Of a stretch of 64,000 nucleotides of DNA, positions 1-10,742 are shown piece after piece (the first letter of the stretch is position 1; every line of letters starts with the position of its first letter). The notes under the pieces are model-generated. The model was not told the origin of the DNA. It saw only the letters and a program-made list of their open reading frames with translations, and did no database searches. The translations under genes were made by a program, and so were the position numbers. Source of the DNA: Brevibacterium mcbrellneri ATCC 49030 (lineage in GTDB: Bacteria; Actinomycetota; Actinomycetes; Actinomycetales; Brevibacteriaceae); assembly GCF_000178455.1 (NCBI RefSeq), contig NZ_ADNU01000046.1:62001-126000 (forward strand), given 5' to 3'.

Positions 1-345
1 CTATCGCCGTTTGTGACTGATGTGAAGTCGATTGGTGGCGATATCGCGCGTCCGGGGATGAGTGAATATGCTTATCCGCGCACTCCGCTGAGTGGTGTTG
101 CGGAGCTACATCGCGGCTGTGAGCGGGTTCGTGCGCGCCTGTGGTCGGTTGAAACGCCGGTGACGTTGATGTCGTCGTCGACTGACAATGTGGTGGCGTC
201 CCGGTCGAGTGACTTTATTGAACGTGAGGCACAGAACGTGACACGCGTGATTATGCGTCACAGTTTTCACGTGGCCACGTTGGACTATGATGCGCTTGCG
301 ATCGTTCAGCAGATCGAGCGTGCTCTGGCGCGTGAAGATGCATGA
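1..345 (+). CDS. C-terminal part of an alpha/beta-hydrolase (carboxylesterase-like), truncated by window start
   Basis: The reading frame is open from base 1 and stops at 343-345, giving 115 residues of a protein that begins outside the window. The end carries the usual late hydrolase motifs: an Asp in SSSTDNVV that fits the catalytic acid, and a His in the motif RHSFHVATLDYD that fits the catalytic histidine. This pattern is typical of small actinobacterial carboxylesterases of the Est30 type. The nucleophile serine lies upstream and is not visible, so substrate cannot be judged. The stop overlaps the next start (ATGA), which suggests translational coupling. Confidence 0.7.
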   Translation, partial: LSPFVTDVKSIGGDIARPGMSEYAYPRTPLSGVAELHRGCERVRARLWSVETPVTLMSSSTDNVVASRSSDFIEREAQNVTRVIMRHSFHVATLDYDALAIVQQIERALAREDA

Positions 346-755
346 AAAGTAGTGATAGTGACGGCTCTGTTCCTGAGTGGGAACGATTGAGCGAAGACGA
401 ACGCGTACGTGACGAAGACTGGGACGCGATTGTCGCTGACTTTGGGCGTTCAACTGCGTACAACTCAGAAGTTTCAGCAGAAGAGGTGACTGAATACCTT
501 GAGCAACGTGAAGATTGGGAAGGTCCAGTTGTTGACAAGGTAGATCTCCGCGATGCCCAACCTGCACGCGTTGTATCACTCGTCGCTCTGGTTGGTGGAA
601 TTCTGGCAATCATTGTTGTGGCACTTTTTGTGCGTCCCGTCCCTCTGTGGGGAACAGTCATGTGTGTTGCGGTGGCGGCTGGAGGCGGTGTGGGAGCGAT
701 CTTCACATTGCCCAAGGACAGGCGCGCGGATGACGACGGTGGAGCCCAGGTGTAG
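342..755 (+). CDS. small membrane protein of unknown function
   Basis: A 137-residue protein. The first 85 residues or so are acidic and hydrophilic (rich in Asp and Glu, with several Trp). Two adjacent membrane helices follow, about residues 86-107 and 110-130, then a short charged tail. The topology suggests a cytoplasmic N-terminal domain with a membrane hairpin. The start overlaps the esterase stop by ATGA, so the two genes are probably one operon. Similar small two-helix proteins precede the exonuclease gene in other actinobacteria, but I do not recognise a family and assign no function. Confidence 0.6.
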   Translation: MKSSDSDGSVPEWERLSEDERVRDEDWDAIVADFGRSTAYNSEVSAEEVTEYLEQREDWEGPVVDKVDLRDAQPARVVSLVALVGGILAIIVVALFVRPVPLWGTVMCVAVAAGGGVGAIFTLPKDRRADDDGGAQV

Positions 756-811
756 ATGAATCTGCGCAGATACTTCAGGCTGTGTCAGTGCTATCTAGAA
801 TCATGTAGGCC

Positions 812-2533
812 ATGACTTTTCAGTTTGATCGCCCCGAAGCCAGGGGTCCCATGACATTCGCCGATCTTGGCACTGATCTCCACGACGTCACGTTCACTGT
901 TGTTGACCTTGAGACAACGGGGGCAAACTCCGCACAAGGTGACATCACGGAGATCGGTGCAGTCAAGAGCCGAGGCGGTGAGATCATTGGTGAGTTTCAA
1001 ACGCTGGTGAGGCCCACGCGCTCCGTTATTTCTCCGTTCGTTGAGCGTTTAACGGGTATCACCAACTCGATGGTGGCGACTGCCCCAGAACTGGCTTCGG
1101 TTATTCCCATGTTTCTTGAGTTCGCGCATGGAAGTATCTTGGTCGCGCACAATGCGGGCTTTGACGTGGGGTTCCTCAAAGAGGCGTGTGCGCGATTGGA
1201 TTATCCATGGCCGGGATACGAGGTCGTCGATACTGTACGCTTGGCGCGGTTATGTGTGACCCGGCAAGAGGTACGCAACCATAAACTTGGGACGCTTGCG
1301 ACGTTTTTTAACGTGCCCACTCCCCCAACACACCGCGCCCTCGATGACGCCCGCGCAACACATCACATTCTGCAGTCCATGTTTGAACTTTTTGGCGCAG
1401 TGGGTGTGACAACTTTTGAAGATCTTCAAGGCCTCAAGCAACAAGGGTGGAAGGTACGGCAGTCGAAAAAGCATTTAGCGCACGACGTTCCACATGCGCC
1501 TGGCGTGTACATGTTTGTGGACGGGGCCGACCGGGTTCTCTATGTGGGCAGTAGCCGTGACATGCGCTCCCGTGTCACGTCATATTTCAATGCCGCAGAA
1601 TCTCGCGGTCGTATGGCGGAGATGGTGACGGCGGCACAGAGTATCCGTGTGATCGTGTGCCCAACTGAACTCGAAGCGCGAGTCCGTGAAGTTCGGTTGA
1701 TTGATGAGCTGCAACCGCCTTATAACCGGCTTTCAAAAGGTGCTTCACGTGAGACGTGGCTCAAGCTGACAAACGAGAAATACCCGCGCTTATCGATAGT
1801 GCGTACGCCACCGAGTCAACAGGACCTGGCTTTGGGTCCGTTTAGAAAGAACGCATCAGCTCGCGCCGCGAAAGACCTTCTGGAACGTATCTACCCGTTG
1901 AAACGTTGCACAGCAAAGCCAGAACGCGCTGACTTCCGGCCATGCCCAGCTGGAGAAATGGGAAAGTGTGGCGGACCGTGTAGCGGTATTACGCGTTCGG
2001 AGGACTATGTGCGCGGAATTGCTCCGGTAGTAGCCCTGTTGGAGGGAACTCCGCAAGCGTTCGTCGGCCACACGATGACGCACCTGAAACAGCTCGCTGT
2101 CCAAGAGCGCTATGAAGAAGCAGCCACGGCACGTGATGTGGCAATCAGTGTATTGCGGGCGGGATCTCGTGGTGAGCAGAACGGGAGTGTGGAGAAAAAT
2201 GAACACCTTGCTGCCGCCATGGTCACCGACCACGGTTTTGATGTTGCGATCATTCGCCGGGGGCTTTTAGGTGCCACTGAACACGTCCCGTGGGGCACTA
2301 ACCTGCAGGATGTGAGCCGTAGTTTGGGACTCACCGCAGCCCAGTACCCACACAACTACCGCGGACTTGCGGAAGAACGCTCACTTATTTCCACCTGGCT
2401 GTTCAGTGACGGCGTGACCCTCTTGGACCTTGAAACTCCAATCAGCCAACCCACCAACGGATATCAGCGAGCCCTCAGTGATTCAGCCCTGGGCGCTCCG
2501 AAGATCCTGCGACGCACGGATCACCGCGTCTAA
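812..2533 (+). CDS. DEDD 3'-5' exonuclease fused to a GIY-YIG (UvrC N-terminal-like) endonuclease domain
   Basis: A 573-residue fusion. Residues 25-200 are a DnaQ-type exonuclease: Exo I in VVDLETTG, Exo II in VAHNAGFDVGF, Exo III in HRALDDARATH. From about residue 230 a GIY-YIG nuclease domain begins (APGVYMFVDGADRVLYVGSS), as in the N-terminus of UvrC, followed by a UvrB-interaction-like stretch near 430 (RYEEAATARDVA). The architecture is that of the actinobacterial DnaQ/UvrC-like proteins such as Rv2191, presumed to act in DNA repair. A possible promoter (TTCAGG at 774, TAGAAT at 796) places the transcript start close to ATG 812, consistent with a leaderless message. A second ATG 13 codons in is an alternative start. 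The last 51 bases overlap the convergent trpD gene. Confidence 0.85.
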   Translation: MTFQFDRPEARGPMTFADLGTDLHDVTFTVVDLETTGANSAQGDITEIGAVKSRGGEIIGEFQTLVRPTRSVISPFVERLTGITNSMVATAPELASVIPMFLEFAHGSILVAHNAGFDVGFLKEACARLDYPWPGYEVVDTVRLARLCVTRQEVRNHKLGTLATFFNVPTPPTHRALDDARATHHILQSMFELFGAVGVTTFEDLQGLKQQGWKVRQSKKHLAHDVPHAPGVYMFVDGADRVLYVGSSRDMRSRVTSYFNAAESRGRMAEMVTAAQSIRVIVCPTELEARVREVRLIDELQPPYNRLSKGASRETWLKLTNEKYPRLSIVRTPPSQQDLALGPFRKNASARAAKDLLERIYPLKRCTAKPERADFRPCPAGEMGKCGGPCSGITRSEDYVRGIAPVVALLEGTPQAFVGHTMTHLKQLAVQERYEEAATARDVAISVLRAGSRGEQNGSVEKNEHLAAAMVTDHGFDVAIIRRGLLGATEHVPWGTNLQDVSRSLGLTAAQYPHNYRGLAEERSLISTWLFSDGVTLLDLETPISQPTNGYQRALSDSALGAPKILRRTDHRV

Positions 2534-3562
2534 CTTGGCGCGCGCTGCCCCGGAATCAACGACCTCGGCGACCGTGGCAAACTTCGCAGCCAGCCTGTCC
2601 GTAAACGACCCTTCAGAAGCACTGTCAGCGGCCACCAAAGCTGCTGCCGCGTTGAGAAGCACCACATCACGTACAGGTGAGTGCTCGCCTGATAGCGTGC
2701 GCTCCATGACCGAGGCGTTGAACGCTGGGTCTCCCCCACGCAGGTCATCCTTTGTCACACGCGGCAAGTCCAACGTGGTCGCGTCGAACTCCCAGTGAGT
2801 GATGGTCCCGTTGCGGACTTCCCACACGTCGTTCACGGCAGTGTTGCTGAGTTCGTCGAGCCCATCACGGGAACGGAACACTACGGCTTGGTCACCTCGG
2901 TTGTTTAGGACGCCGGTCACCAGGTCGATCATCGCAGAATCAGCGACACCAATCGCTGTCATCGTGGTGTGGGCAGGGTTGGTGAGAGGGCCCAGGATGT
3001 TAAACGCGGACGGCACTGCAATCTGCTTGCGAACCGGCGCAATGAATCGCATCGAAGGGTGGTAGACGTTCGCAAAAAGAAACGCCATGTTTTCGCGGTT
3101 GGCAAGCTCAGCAGCAGCTTCCGGCCCAAGTTCCAGCTGAAGGCCAAGCGTCTCAAGGACGTCAGCAGATCCGGACGCCGAGGAGGTTGCCCGGTTTCCG
3201 TGCTTAAGGACGCGTTGCCCCGAAGCAGCGATGATGAACGAGGCAGTCGAAGAAATGTTGACCGTTTTGGCACGGTCCCCTCCGGTTCCGACGATATCCA
3301 CAGAGTCTTCGAGACCATCAATACGCACGGCGTGTTCGTACATTGAACGGACGAGTCCGTTGATCTCATCGACAGTTTCACCCTTGGCGTGGTGAGCGAC
3401 TAAGAAAGACGCCATCGTGACGTCAGGCACAACCCCGGACATAATCTGATCCATGGCCCATGCCGAGGTGTCAGAGTCCATGTGATCGCCACGCATGAGA
3501 CCAACAAGCAGGTCCGGCCAGTTACGCACGTCTGACATTGTGGCCGGTTGTGCTTTACTCAT
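2483..3562 (-). CDS. trpD: anthranilate phosphoribosyltransferase
   Basis: TrpD transfers phosphoribose from PRPP to anthranilate, the second step of tryptophan synthesis. The 359-residue protein has the PRPP-binding GTGGD motif, the following VNISS loop and the KHGNRA motif, at normal family length. I chose the ATG at 3562 because AGGAG lies 7 bases upstream; an ATG 7 codons further up (3583) has no such site. No other trp gene is nearby, which matches the isolated position of trpD next to the cytochrome operon in mycobacteria. The 3' end overlaps the convergent exonuclease gene by 51 bases. Confidence 0.93.
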   Translation of the reverse strand: MSKAQPATMSDVRNWPDLLVGLMRGDHMDSDTSAWAMDQIMSGVVPDVTMASFLVAHHAKGETVDEINGLVRSMYEHAVRIDGLEDSVDIVGTGGDRAKTVNISSTASFIIAASGQRVLKHGNRATSSASGSADVLETLGLQLELGPEAAAELANRENMAFLFANVYHPSMRFIAPVRKQIAVPSAFNILGPLTNPAHTTMTAIGVADSAMIDLVTGVLNNRGDQAVVFRSRDGLDELSNTAVNDVWEVRNGTITHWEFDATTLDLPRVTKDDLRGGDPAFNASVMERTLSGEHSPVRDVVLLNAAAALVAADSASEGSFTDRLAAKFATVAEVVDSGAARAKLDAVIRASQDLRSAQG

Positions 3563-3786
3563 ACGCTCTCCTCTGATCGTCATCTGTATGTGAAAGCTTC
3601 CGGGTTGGGAAGCAACGTCTAAATGCTAATGAGTCCGCGCCCATTTTTCGACACGCCCACCCACTTTTCTCAAAAGTGCCTCTTAGCCACTATCTACGCG
3701 ACTTTCCTGGTCACGTATGAGGCGAAGCAAGCTCGTTTCCTGAGTAAAAGATGAAATTACCCTGCCAACTGGGTAATAATAGGCCT

Positions 3787-4425
3787 GTGTCAACAGCAAC
3801 TGCATCTCATTCAGCGCCAGTTCATCCAGTGATCAACCGGCCCAATACCTCAACCGTGGGGTTCATTGTTTGGCTTGGTAGTGAGCTGATGTTCTTTGCC
3901 GCGCTCTTCGCCATGTACTTCACCATCCGGTCTGTCGCCCCAGAAATGTGGCAGGAAGAAACGCCTAAGCTGGCTGTGCCTTTCGCTTTGGCTAACACGA
4001 CCGTCCTGGTGATCTCATCCATTACCTGTCAATTCGGAGTCCACAAGGCTGAGCACTTCAAGCCAGCTCGCACCGGTGGCATCTTTGAGATCGGCAAGTG
4101 GGGAATGATCGAGTGGTACCTCCTCTCGTTCTTCCTTGGATCCATCTTTATCGGCGGGCAGGTTTTTGAATACGCGACTCTTGTTAGTGAAGGCGTGGCT
4201 CTCAACTCAAATGCCTACGGATCGGTGTTCTACCTCACGACAGGGTTCCACGGCCTTCACGTGATCGGTGGACTCATCGCTTTCTTGATGGTTGTTGGTC
4301 GCGCCTACGGTGCTAAGAAGTTTGGGCACCGTGAAGCAACTTTTGCCGTCTGTGTGTCGTACTACTGGCACTTCGTTGACGTCGTGTGGGTTGCCCTGTT
4401 CGCAGTGATCTATCTCCTGCACTAA
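3787..4425 (+). CDS. ctaE: cytochrome c oxidase subunit III (aa3-type)
   Basis: Membrane subunit III of the aa3 oxidase. The protein is about 212 residues with five predicted helices and the conserved end ([13 protein letters not shown]) containing the Glu/His-rich subunit III signature. The annotated start is GTG 3787 (MSTATASH), which begins at the usual place for actinobacterial CtaE. The open frame extends to 3751 but that extension is unlike the family. No Shine-Dalgarno sequence is visible; TAATAAT at 3774-3780 is placed as a -10 for a leaderless transcript starting at the GTG. It leads the ctaE-qcrCAB operon, where oxidase and bc1 subunits form a supercomplex. Confidence 0.93.
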   Translation: MSTATASHSAPVHPVINRPNTSTVGFIVWLGSELMFFAALFAMYFTIRSVAPEMWQEETPKLAVPFALANTTVLVISSITCQFGVHKAEHFKPARTGGIFEIGKWGMIEWYLLSFFLGSIFIGGQVFEYATLVSEGVALNSNAYGSVFYLTTGFHGLHVIGGLIAFLMVVGRAYGAKKFGHREATFAVCVSYYWHFVDVVWVALFAVIYLLH

Positions 4426-4463
4426 TAGATTTCACCTAGCTCAGACAGAAAAGGACTCGTAAC

Positions 4464-5249
4464 GTGAAGCTTCTAGCGCAACGCCGTCGCCACCCGCTGG
4501 CGCTGGTCGTCCTGTTGCTCGTAGGCCTGTTAGTGACCGGCGGTGCATATGCACTGTTCACTAACAACTCAACCGCCACAGCTCAGCAGGCATCGACCAA
4601 AGACATCGAAGCTGGTGAAAAGCTCTTCATCTCAAACTGCAAAACATGCCACGGCGCAAATGCAGAAGGTACCCCCAACGGACCAAGCCTCATTGGTGTA
4701 GGTGCGTCCGCTGTTGACTTCCAGGTGGGTACAGGTCGTATGCCACTTCAGATGCATGGGCCCCAAGGCCAGGTGAAGAAGCCGCAGTTCAGCCAGGACG
4801 AAATTGACCAGATGGCAGCTTATGTCGCTTCTCTCGGTCCTGGGCCCGCGCTTCCCGACGAAGAGTACTTGGACGCTTCCAAGGGTGACCCTGCTGCCGG
4901 CGGAGGCCTCTTCCGCACCAACTGCGCGATGTGTCACAACGTTGTAGGTGCGGGTGGTGCCTTGACCCGCGGTAAGTACGCTCCAAACCTGTCTGAGGTG
5001 TCCGAAAAGCACCTGTACCAGGCAATGCAAACCGGCCCGCAGAACATGCCAATCTTCAACGATGCGAACCTGACGCCTGAGCAAAAGCGTGACGTGATCG
5101 CGTACGTGCGCTCAGTGTCTGAACCTACTTCACCAGGTGGGTTCAAGTTAGGCTCGATTGGGCCAGTCGCCGAAGGTCTGTTTATCTGGTTCTTCGGCCT
5201 TGGAGCTGTAGTTGGGATCACTGTGTGGCTAACCGCCCGCTCAAAGTGA
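4464..5249 (+). CDS. qcrC: di-haem cytochrome c subunit of the cytochrome bc1 complex
   Basis: QcrC is the actinobacterial cytochrome cc that replaces both cytochrome c1 and a mobile cytochrome c, shuttling electrons from the Rieske centre to the aa3 oxidase. The 261-residue protein has an N-terminal signal anchor (about 12-33), two haem c sites (C59-K-T-C62-H63 and C153-A-M-C156-H157), and a C-terminal membrane helix around 233-256. These are the expected features at normal length. It lies 38 bases after ctaE and 38 before qcrA. Confidence 0.96.
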   Translation: MKLLAQRRRHPLALVVLLLVGLLVTGGAYALFTNNSTATAQQASTKDIEAGEKLFISNCKTCHGANAEGTPNGPSLIGVGASAVDFQVGTGRMPLQMHGPQGQVKKPQFSQDEIDQMAAYVASLGPGPALPDEEYLDASKGDPAAGGGLFRTNCAMCHNVVGAGGALTRGKYAPNLSEVSEKHLYQAMQTGPQNMPIFNDANLTPEQKRDVIAYVRSVSEPTSPGGFKLGSIGPVAEGLFIWFFGLGAVVGITVWLTARSK

Positions 5250-5287
5250 TCGAAGAAAACCGTATTGAGATCTAGACGAGGAAGCGA

Positions 5288-6337
5288 ATGACCTCGAAGA
5301 ATTTGACTGGCACAACAGGCCAGCTGGAACAGGTAAATGGGTTTGAGAACCCTGGACTGCCTGAACACAAGCCACGTCTTGTAGACAGTGATCCACAGGC
5401 TGAAAAGGTAGCAGAACGGCAGATTGCCTTCTGGTTCCTTGCCTCGATGGTTGGAACCATTTGGTTTATCGTGTCGTACTTCCTGTTCCCACTCGATGGG
5501 ACTATGGAGGCACTGCGCTTGCAGAACACAATGCTGGGGCTGGGAGCAACTGTCGCGCTTGCCGGCATTGGTATCGGTATTGTTCTGTGGGCTAAGAACT
5601 TGATCACGGACGTGGAAGTCGTTGAGGAACGTCACAGCATCGCCGGGTCTGAAGAAGACCAGGCAATTGCTCTCGAGATCCTCAACCAAGCCAAAGAAGA
5701 ATCAGGTATTGCACGCCGTCCTCTTCTGCGCAACATGCTCATCACTGCGGTAGCAATTGCTCCGCTTCCAGCTGTGCTTGTCTTGCGCGACCTCGGGCCA
5801 CTTCCCGGCAACAAACTGTTTGAAACTCTGTGGGGCCCAGGCGTCCGCCTGATCCAGGACCCGGGCGGTATTCCACACGAAGGTGCTGAACGTCCAATCA
5901 AGCTTGCAGACGTCACCATCGGTTCAGCTTTCCACGTTCTTCCAGAGGGGATCGCAAAGTCCGATCACCCGCTGAACGAAAAGGCGAAGGCATCCGTGTT
6001 GCTTATGCGCGTCGACCCGCGCGAGCTCAACACTGATCCTGCTAAGGAAGACTGGGGCATTGACGGAGTCGTTGCATACTCCAAGATTTGTACACACGTG
6101 GGTTGCCCAGTTGCTCTGTACGAGCACCAGACACACCACCTGCTGTGCCCATGCCACCAGTCGACCTTCGACGTGACAAACCACTGTAAGGTCATCTTTG
6201 GGCCTGCTAAGCGTCCGCTTCCACAGCTTCCAATTGCTGTCGACAGCGAAGGGTATCTCGTTGCACAGCGCGACTTCCCAGAACCAGTTGGACCTACCTT
6301 CTGGGAGATTCACACGAGGGAGACTGAGTCTGAATGA
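5288..6337 (+). CDS. qcrA: Rieske iron-sulfur subunit of the cytochrome bc1 complex
   Basis: A 349-residue Rieske protein. Three membrane helices (about 47-68, 83-101, 152-168) are the actinobacterial arrangement, unlike the single anchor of mitochondrial Rieske proteins. The [2Fe-2S] cluster ligands are C268 and H270 (CTHVGC) and C287 and H290 (CPCHQS), with C273 and C289 placed for the stabilising disulfide. The protein takes electrons from menaquinol and passes them to QcrC. The stop overlaps the qcrB start (ATGA), so the two are translationally coupled. Confidence 0.96.
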   Translation: MTSKNLTGTTGQLEQVNGFENPGLPEHKPRLVDSDPQAEKVAERQIAFWFLASMVGTIWFIVSYFLFPLDGTMEALRLQNTMLGLGATVALAGIGIGIVLWAKNLITDVEVVEERHSIAGSEEDQAIALEILNQAKEESGIARRPLLRNMLITAVAIAPLPAVLVLRDLGPLPGNKLFETLWGPGVRLIQDPGGIPHEGAERPIKLADVTIGSAFHVLPEGIAKSDHPLNEKAKASVLLMRVDPRELNTDPAKEDWGIDGVVAYSKICTHVGCPVALYEHQTHHLLCPCHQSTFDVTNHCKVIFGPAKRPLPQLPIAVDSEGYLVAQRDFPEPVGPTFWEIHTRETESE

Positions 6338-7965
6338 GTAACGTTCAAGTAACTGAATCGAAAGCACTTTCGGATTCAGCAAAATGGATTGAAGCGCGTA
6401 CCGGCGCATCGGTCGCAGTACGTGAGTTTGGTCGCAAGATCTTCCCAAGCCACTGGTCGTTTATGCTGGGTGAAGTAGCTCTTTACAGCTTCATCATTCT
6501 ATTGATCTCGGGAACTTTCCTAACTCTCTGGTTCAAGCCTGCTATGGGCGAGACCATTTACAATGGTCCGTTCCTTCCCCTCAAGGGTGTTGAGATGTCG
6601 GAGGCATACGCTTCCACGCTCGCAATCTCCTTTGAGATTCGTGGCGGGCTCTTCATCCGCCAGATCCACCACTGGGCAGCACTGCTGTTCATGGCTGCTT
6701 TGAGCTTGCACGCCCTGCGTATTTACTTCACCGGAGCATACCGCAAGCCACGTGAAATTAACTGGATGATCGGTGTTGCGCTCATCGCAATGGGTATGGC
6801 GGCTGGATTTACTGGATACTCGCTGCCTGACGACCTCCTTTCGGGTAACGGTCTGCGAATTATCGACGGTCTGCTCAAGGGCATTCCTCTCGTCGGAACG
6901 TATATCTCGTTCTTCCTGTTCGGGGGAGAGTTCCCAGGAGTGGACATTGTGTCCCGTCTGTACATGTTCCACATCATGTTGGTTCCGGCCATTCTCATTG
7001 CGCTGATCGGTGTCCACCTGATGTTCGTTGTGATCCACAAGCACACGCAGTGGCCTGGTGCTGGACACACCAACAAGAATGTTGTTGGTGAACCAGTTCT
7101 CCCAACGTTCGCTGCGAAGGGTGGAGGATTCTTCTTTCTCATCACAGCACTTCTGACACTGATCTCTGGTCTGTTCACGATTAACGCTGTGTGGAACTAC
7201 GGTCCATACGACCCCTCCCCTGTTTCAGCTGGTACTCAGCCTGACTGGTACATCGGATGGATGGACGGTTACCTGCGTATTATTCCGGGCTGGTTCGAGT
7301 TCTACATTGCTGGATTCCCAATCAGCTTCAACATCTTCTCGGCCCTCTTGGCTGCAGGTGTGCTGTTCGGTGGAATGATCGCTTGGCCGTTCATTGAGCA
7401 GTGGGTGACCAAGGACTACCGTGAGCACCACATTCTGGATCGTCCACGAAACACGCCTACGCGTACCGCTCTGGGTGTTGCCGTGTCGATCTGGTACCTC
7501 AACATGTGGGCTGCAGCGTCGGGTGACCTTATTGCAGTGATGTTCCACATGTCCTTGAACGACATGATTTACATCTTCCGTGTTCTGTTCTTCGCTGGAC
7601 CAGTGATCGGTTACATCATCACCAAGCGTGTATGCCTTGGTCTACAGCGTAAGGACCGCGAGATTGCTCTGCACGGTCGCGAAACGGGTCAGATTATTCG
7701 CTTGCCACACGGTGAGTACCAGGAACGTCACGAACCACTCTCGCCTGAGAAACTGTGGGTACTGACCTCCTTCGAATCGCCTAAGTACATTCCAGCTCAG
7801 CCGAATGAAAAGGGTGTCATCACCAAGGCTGAACGGAACCGTGCGAAGCTCTCGAAGTTCTTCTTTGAAGACCGCGTTGCACCAGTGACAAAGGCTGAAC
7901 TGGATGCAGCACACCACGATCACGCGGTTGAAAGCGGTAACGACAAAGAACAGCTCGAAAAGTAA
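6334..7965 (+). CDS. qcrB: cytochrome b subunit of the cytochrome bc1 complex
   Basis: QcrB holds the two b haems and the menaquinol sites. The 543-residue protein has the paired histidines for haem ligation (HHWAALLF in the second helix and histidines around FHIMLVPA) and about eight or nine helices. The quinol-oxidation-site motif reads PDWYIGW rather than PEWY, as in other actinobacteria. The hydrophilic C-terminal tail of roughly 120 residues is longer than in proteobacterial cytochrome b and is typical of actinobacteria. It is the last gene of ctaE-qcrCAB; a strong hairpin follows 34 bases downstream. Confidence 0.96.
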   Translation: MSNVQVTESKALSDSAKWIEARTGASVAVREFGRKIFPSHWSFMLGEVALYSFIILLISGTFLTLWFKPAMGETIYNGPFLPLKGVEMSEAYASTLAISFEIRGGLFIRQIHHWAALLFMAALSLHALRIYFTGAYRKPREINWMIGVALIAMGMAAGFTGYSLPDDLLSGNGLRIIDGLLKGIPLVGTYISFFLFGGEFPGVDIVSRLYMFHIMLVPAILIALIGVHLMFVVIHKHTQWPGAGHTNKNVVGEPVLPTFAAKGGGFFFLITALLTLISGLFTINAVWNYGPYDPSPVSAGTQPDWYIGWMDGYLRIIPGWFEFYIAGFPISFNIFSALLAAGVLFGGMIAWPFIEQWVTKDYREHHILDRPRNTPTRTALGVAVSIWYLNMWAAASGDLIAVMFHMSLNDMIYIFRVLFFAGPVIGYIITKRVCLGLQRKDREIALHGRETGQIIRLPHGEYQERHEPLSPEKLWVLTSFESPKYIPAQPNEKGVITKAERNRAKLSKFFFEDRVAPVTKAELDAAHHDHAVESGNDKEQLEK

Positions 7966-7998
7966 GCACTGCTTTCGGTAGATAGCTAAACAAGAGCG

Positions 7999-8041
7999 AA
8001 TAGCGAAGCGGGTGAGAATTAATCTCACCCGCTTCGCTATT
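7999..8041 (+). terminator. hairpin terminator after qcrB
   Basis: A perfect 19-bp stem (7999-8017 with 8023-8041) and a 5-base loop (ATTAA). No run of T follows on the plus strand, so termination may be less sharp than at a canonical intrinsic site. The stem could also protect the mRNA 3' end. Confidence 0.75.
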
Positions 8042-8581
8042 GTGCTTAGTTAAGTGCCGCTGTACCTTGTTTCTGGGCTAACAATGCCTCAGCTATCACC
8101 CCAACGCCTAACTATTGGTCCAGGGCCTGGTAGATGATGCTTCAACGTTGACCACGGAGGCTTGTTGCACGCCTCCTTACATCCCGGCAGCCTGGAAGGT
8201 TGTTCTATTGCCACTAATCTGGCTCGGACAGAGTGTGAAGTCTCGGGACCTCGTTCCCCTTTTGGAGTTGGGTGTGTAGGTGATTGCCGCGTTAAGGGCC
8301 CACAGTGTGTATGGAGGCCGGGTGCATCAGGGGTACGGCAAATACGTCAGGTGGTTTTCTCCACAGCCCTGAGCTGTTGTTAGACTAATGGCCTTCTAGG
8401 TGCATGGTGGCCTCGCAACTGCTGGGTGTTCTGCATCTGCTCGGTAGACAACATCTGCTTCGCGTAGCAGTCCAAGTGAAGTGACCCGAGTGATGTAGCT
8501 GTGACCACACGGCGCAAAGCGAGCGAAACTACGCAATGTAACGCACCGTATTGCTCGCTTTGTGCACGGACGCAGGCGTAC
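8042..8581. other. 540-bp intergenic region between two convergent respiratory operons, no convincing gene
   Basis: Open frames here (for example 8162-8383 on plus and 8380-8583 on minus) have atypical composition with many Cys and Arg, lack ribosome sites and resemble no protein I know. No tRNA, tmRNA or SRP RNA signature is visible. A small hairpin (GGAGGC with GCCTCC) lies near 8156-8176, and a larger imperfect inverted repeat is listed separately. The region is unusually long for a tail-to-tail junction in this gene-dense window. It could be a decayed gene or an unrecognised small RNA. Confidence 0.5.
8512..8565. repeat. imperfect 15-bp inverted repeat
   Basis: Arms 8512-8526 and 8551-8565 match at 13 of 15 positions (core CAAAGCGAGC), separated by 24 bases. 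It lies just beyond the ctaF terminator as read on the minus strand. It could be a secondary terminator, a small RNA hairpin or a copy of a dispersed element. No neighbouring T run supports an intrinsic terminator. Confidence 0.5.
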
Positions 8582-8618
8582 AAAAGGGGCCACAGCGTAA
8601 AAACGCTGCGGCCCCTTG
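8582..8618 (-). terminator. rho-independent terminator of the ctaCDF operon
   Basis: Stem arms 8584-8596 and 8605-8617 (AAGGGGCC and CAGCG pairing with CGCTG and GGCCCCTT, one mismatch) around an A-rich loop. Read on the minus strand, the stem is followed by TTTTG. It lies directly after the ctaF stop at 8632, as expected for an intrinsic terminator. Confidence 0.85.
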
Positions 8619-8631
8619 TAATGCTTAACGC

Positions 8632-9029
8632 TTAGTGCGCGTGGTCTCCTCGGTCGTATTCGTATACAAGACCTACAAGACCTACGAGTGCAATAGCAGC
8701 TCCGAACGGCATAATCCAAAAGCCAACTGCGACACCAATAAAGACAATCGCAGCTCCGGTAGCGAGCACAATTGGCCACCAAGACCATGGGCTATAGAAC
8801 CCGTACTCGTACACTTCGTCGGAGATCTCACCAGCTTCATTGTCCTGGGGCTGGTCACCAACACTCTTGTGGTGCAAGAGGATGTAGCCACCAACCATGA
8901 TCGACATGAGGCCGGTGACGATGAGCGCAGGGAAACCAACCATTTCTTGGAAGTCGGTTAGGAACCCGTACACAATACCCACTGGAATGAAGAAGAACGC
9001 AGTGGTCAGCATAATCCATCCGGCTGATT

Positions 9030-9033
<4 letters not shown>
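8632..9033 (-). CDS. ctaF: cytochrome c oxidase subunit IV, actinobacterial type
   Basis: A 133-residue membrane protein with four predicted helices. The first pair is separated from the second by a hydrophilic loop containing the motif [13 protein letters not shown], a hallmark of the small subunit IV (CtaF) of actinobacterial aa3 oxidases. It stabilises the oxidase and has no redox centre. The start overlaps the ctaD stop by four bases, so it is the last gene of ctaC-ctaD-ctaF. A terminator follows. Confidence 0.92.

Positions 9034-10741
<1,708 letters not shown>

Positions 10742-10742
<1 letters not shown>

Noticed and set aside
3594-3612. Small hairpin GCTTCC-GGAAGC before trpD as an attenuator
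   Set aside because: There is no leader peptide with Trp codons and no terminator-like T run; a 6-bp stem is not enough.
8162-8383. 73-codon plus-strand open frame in the gap after qcrB
   Set aside because: No ribosome site, Cys/Arg-rich product with no recognisable pattern; not reported as a gene.
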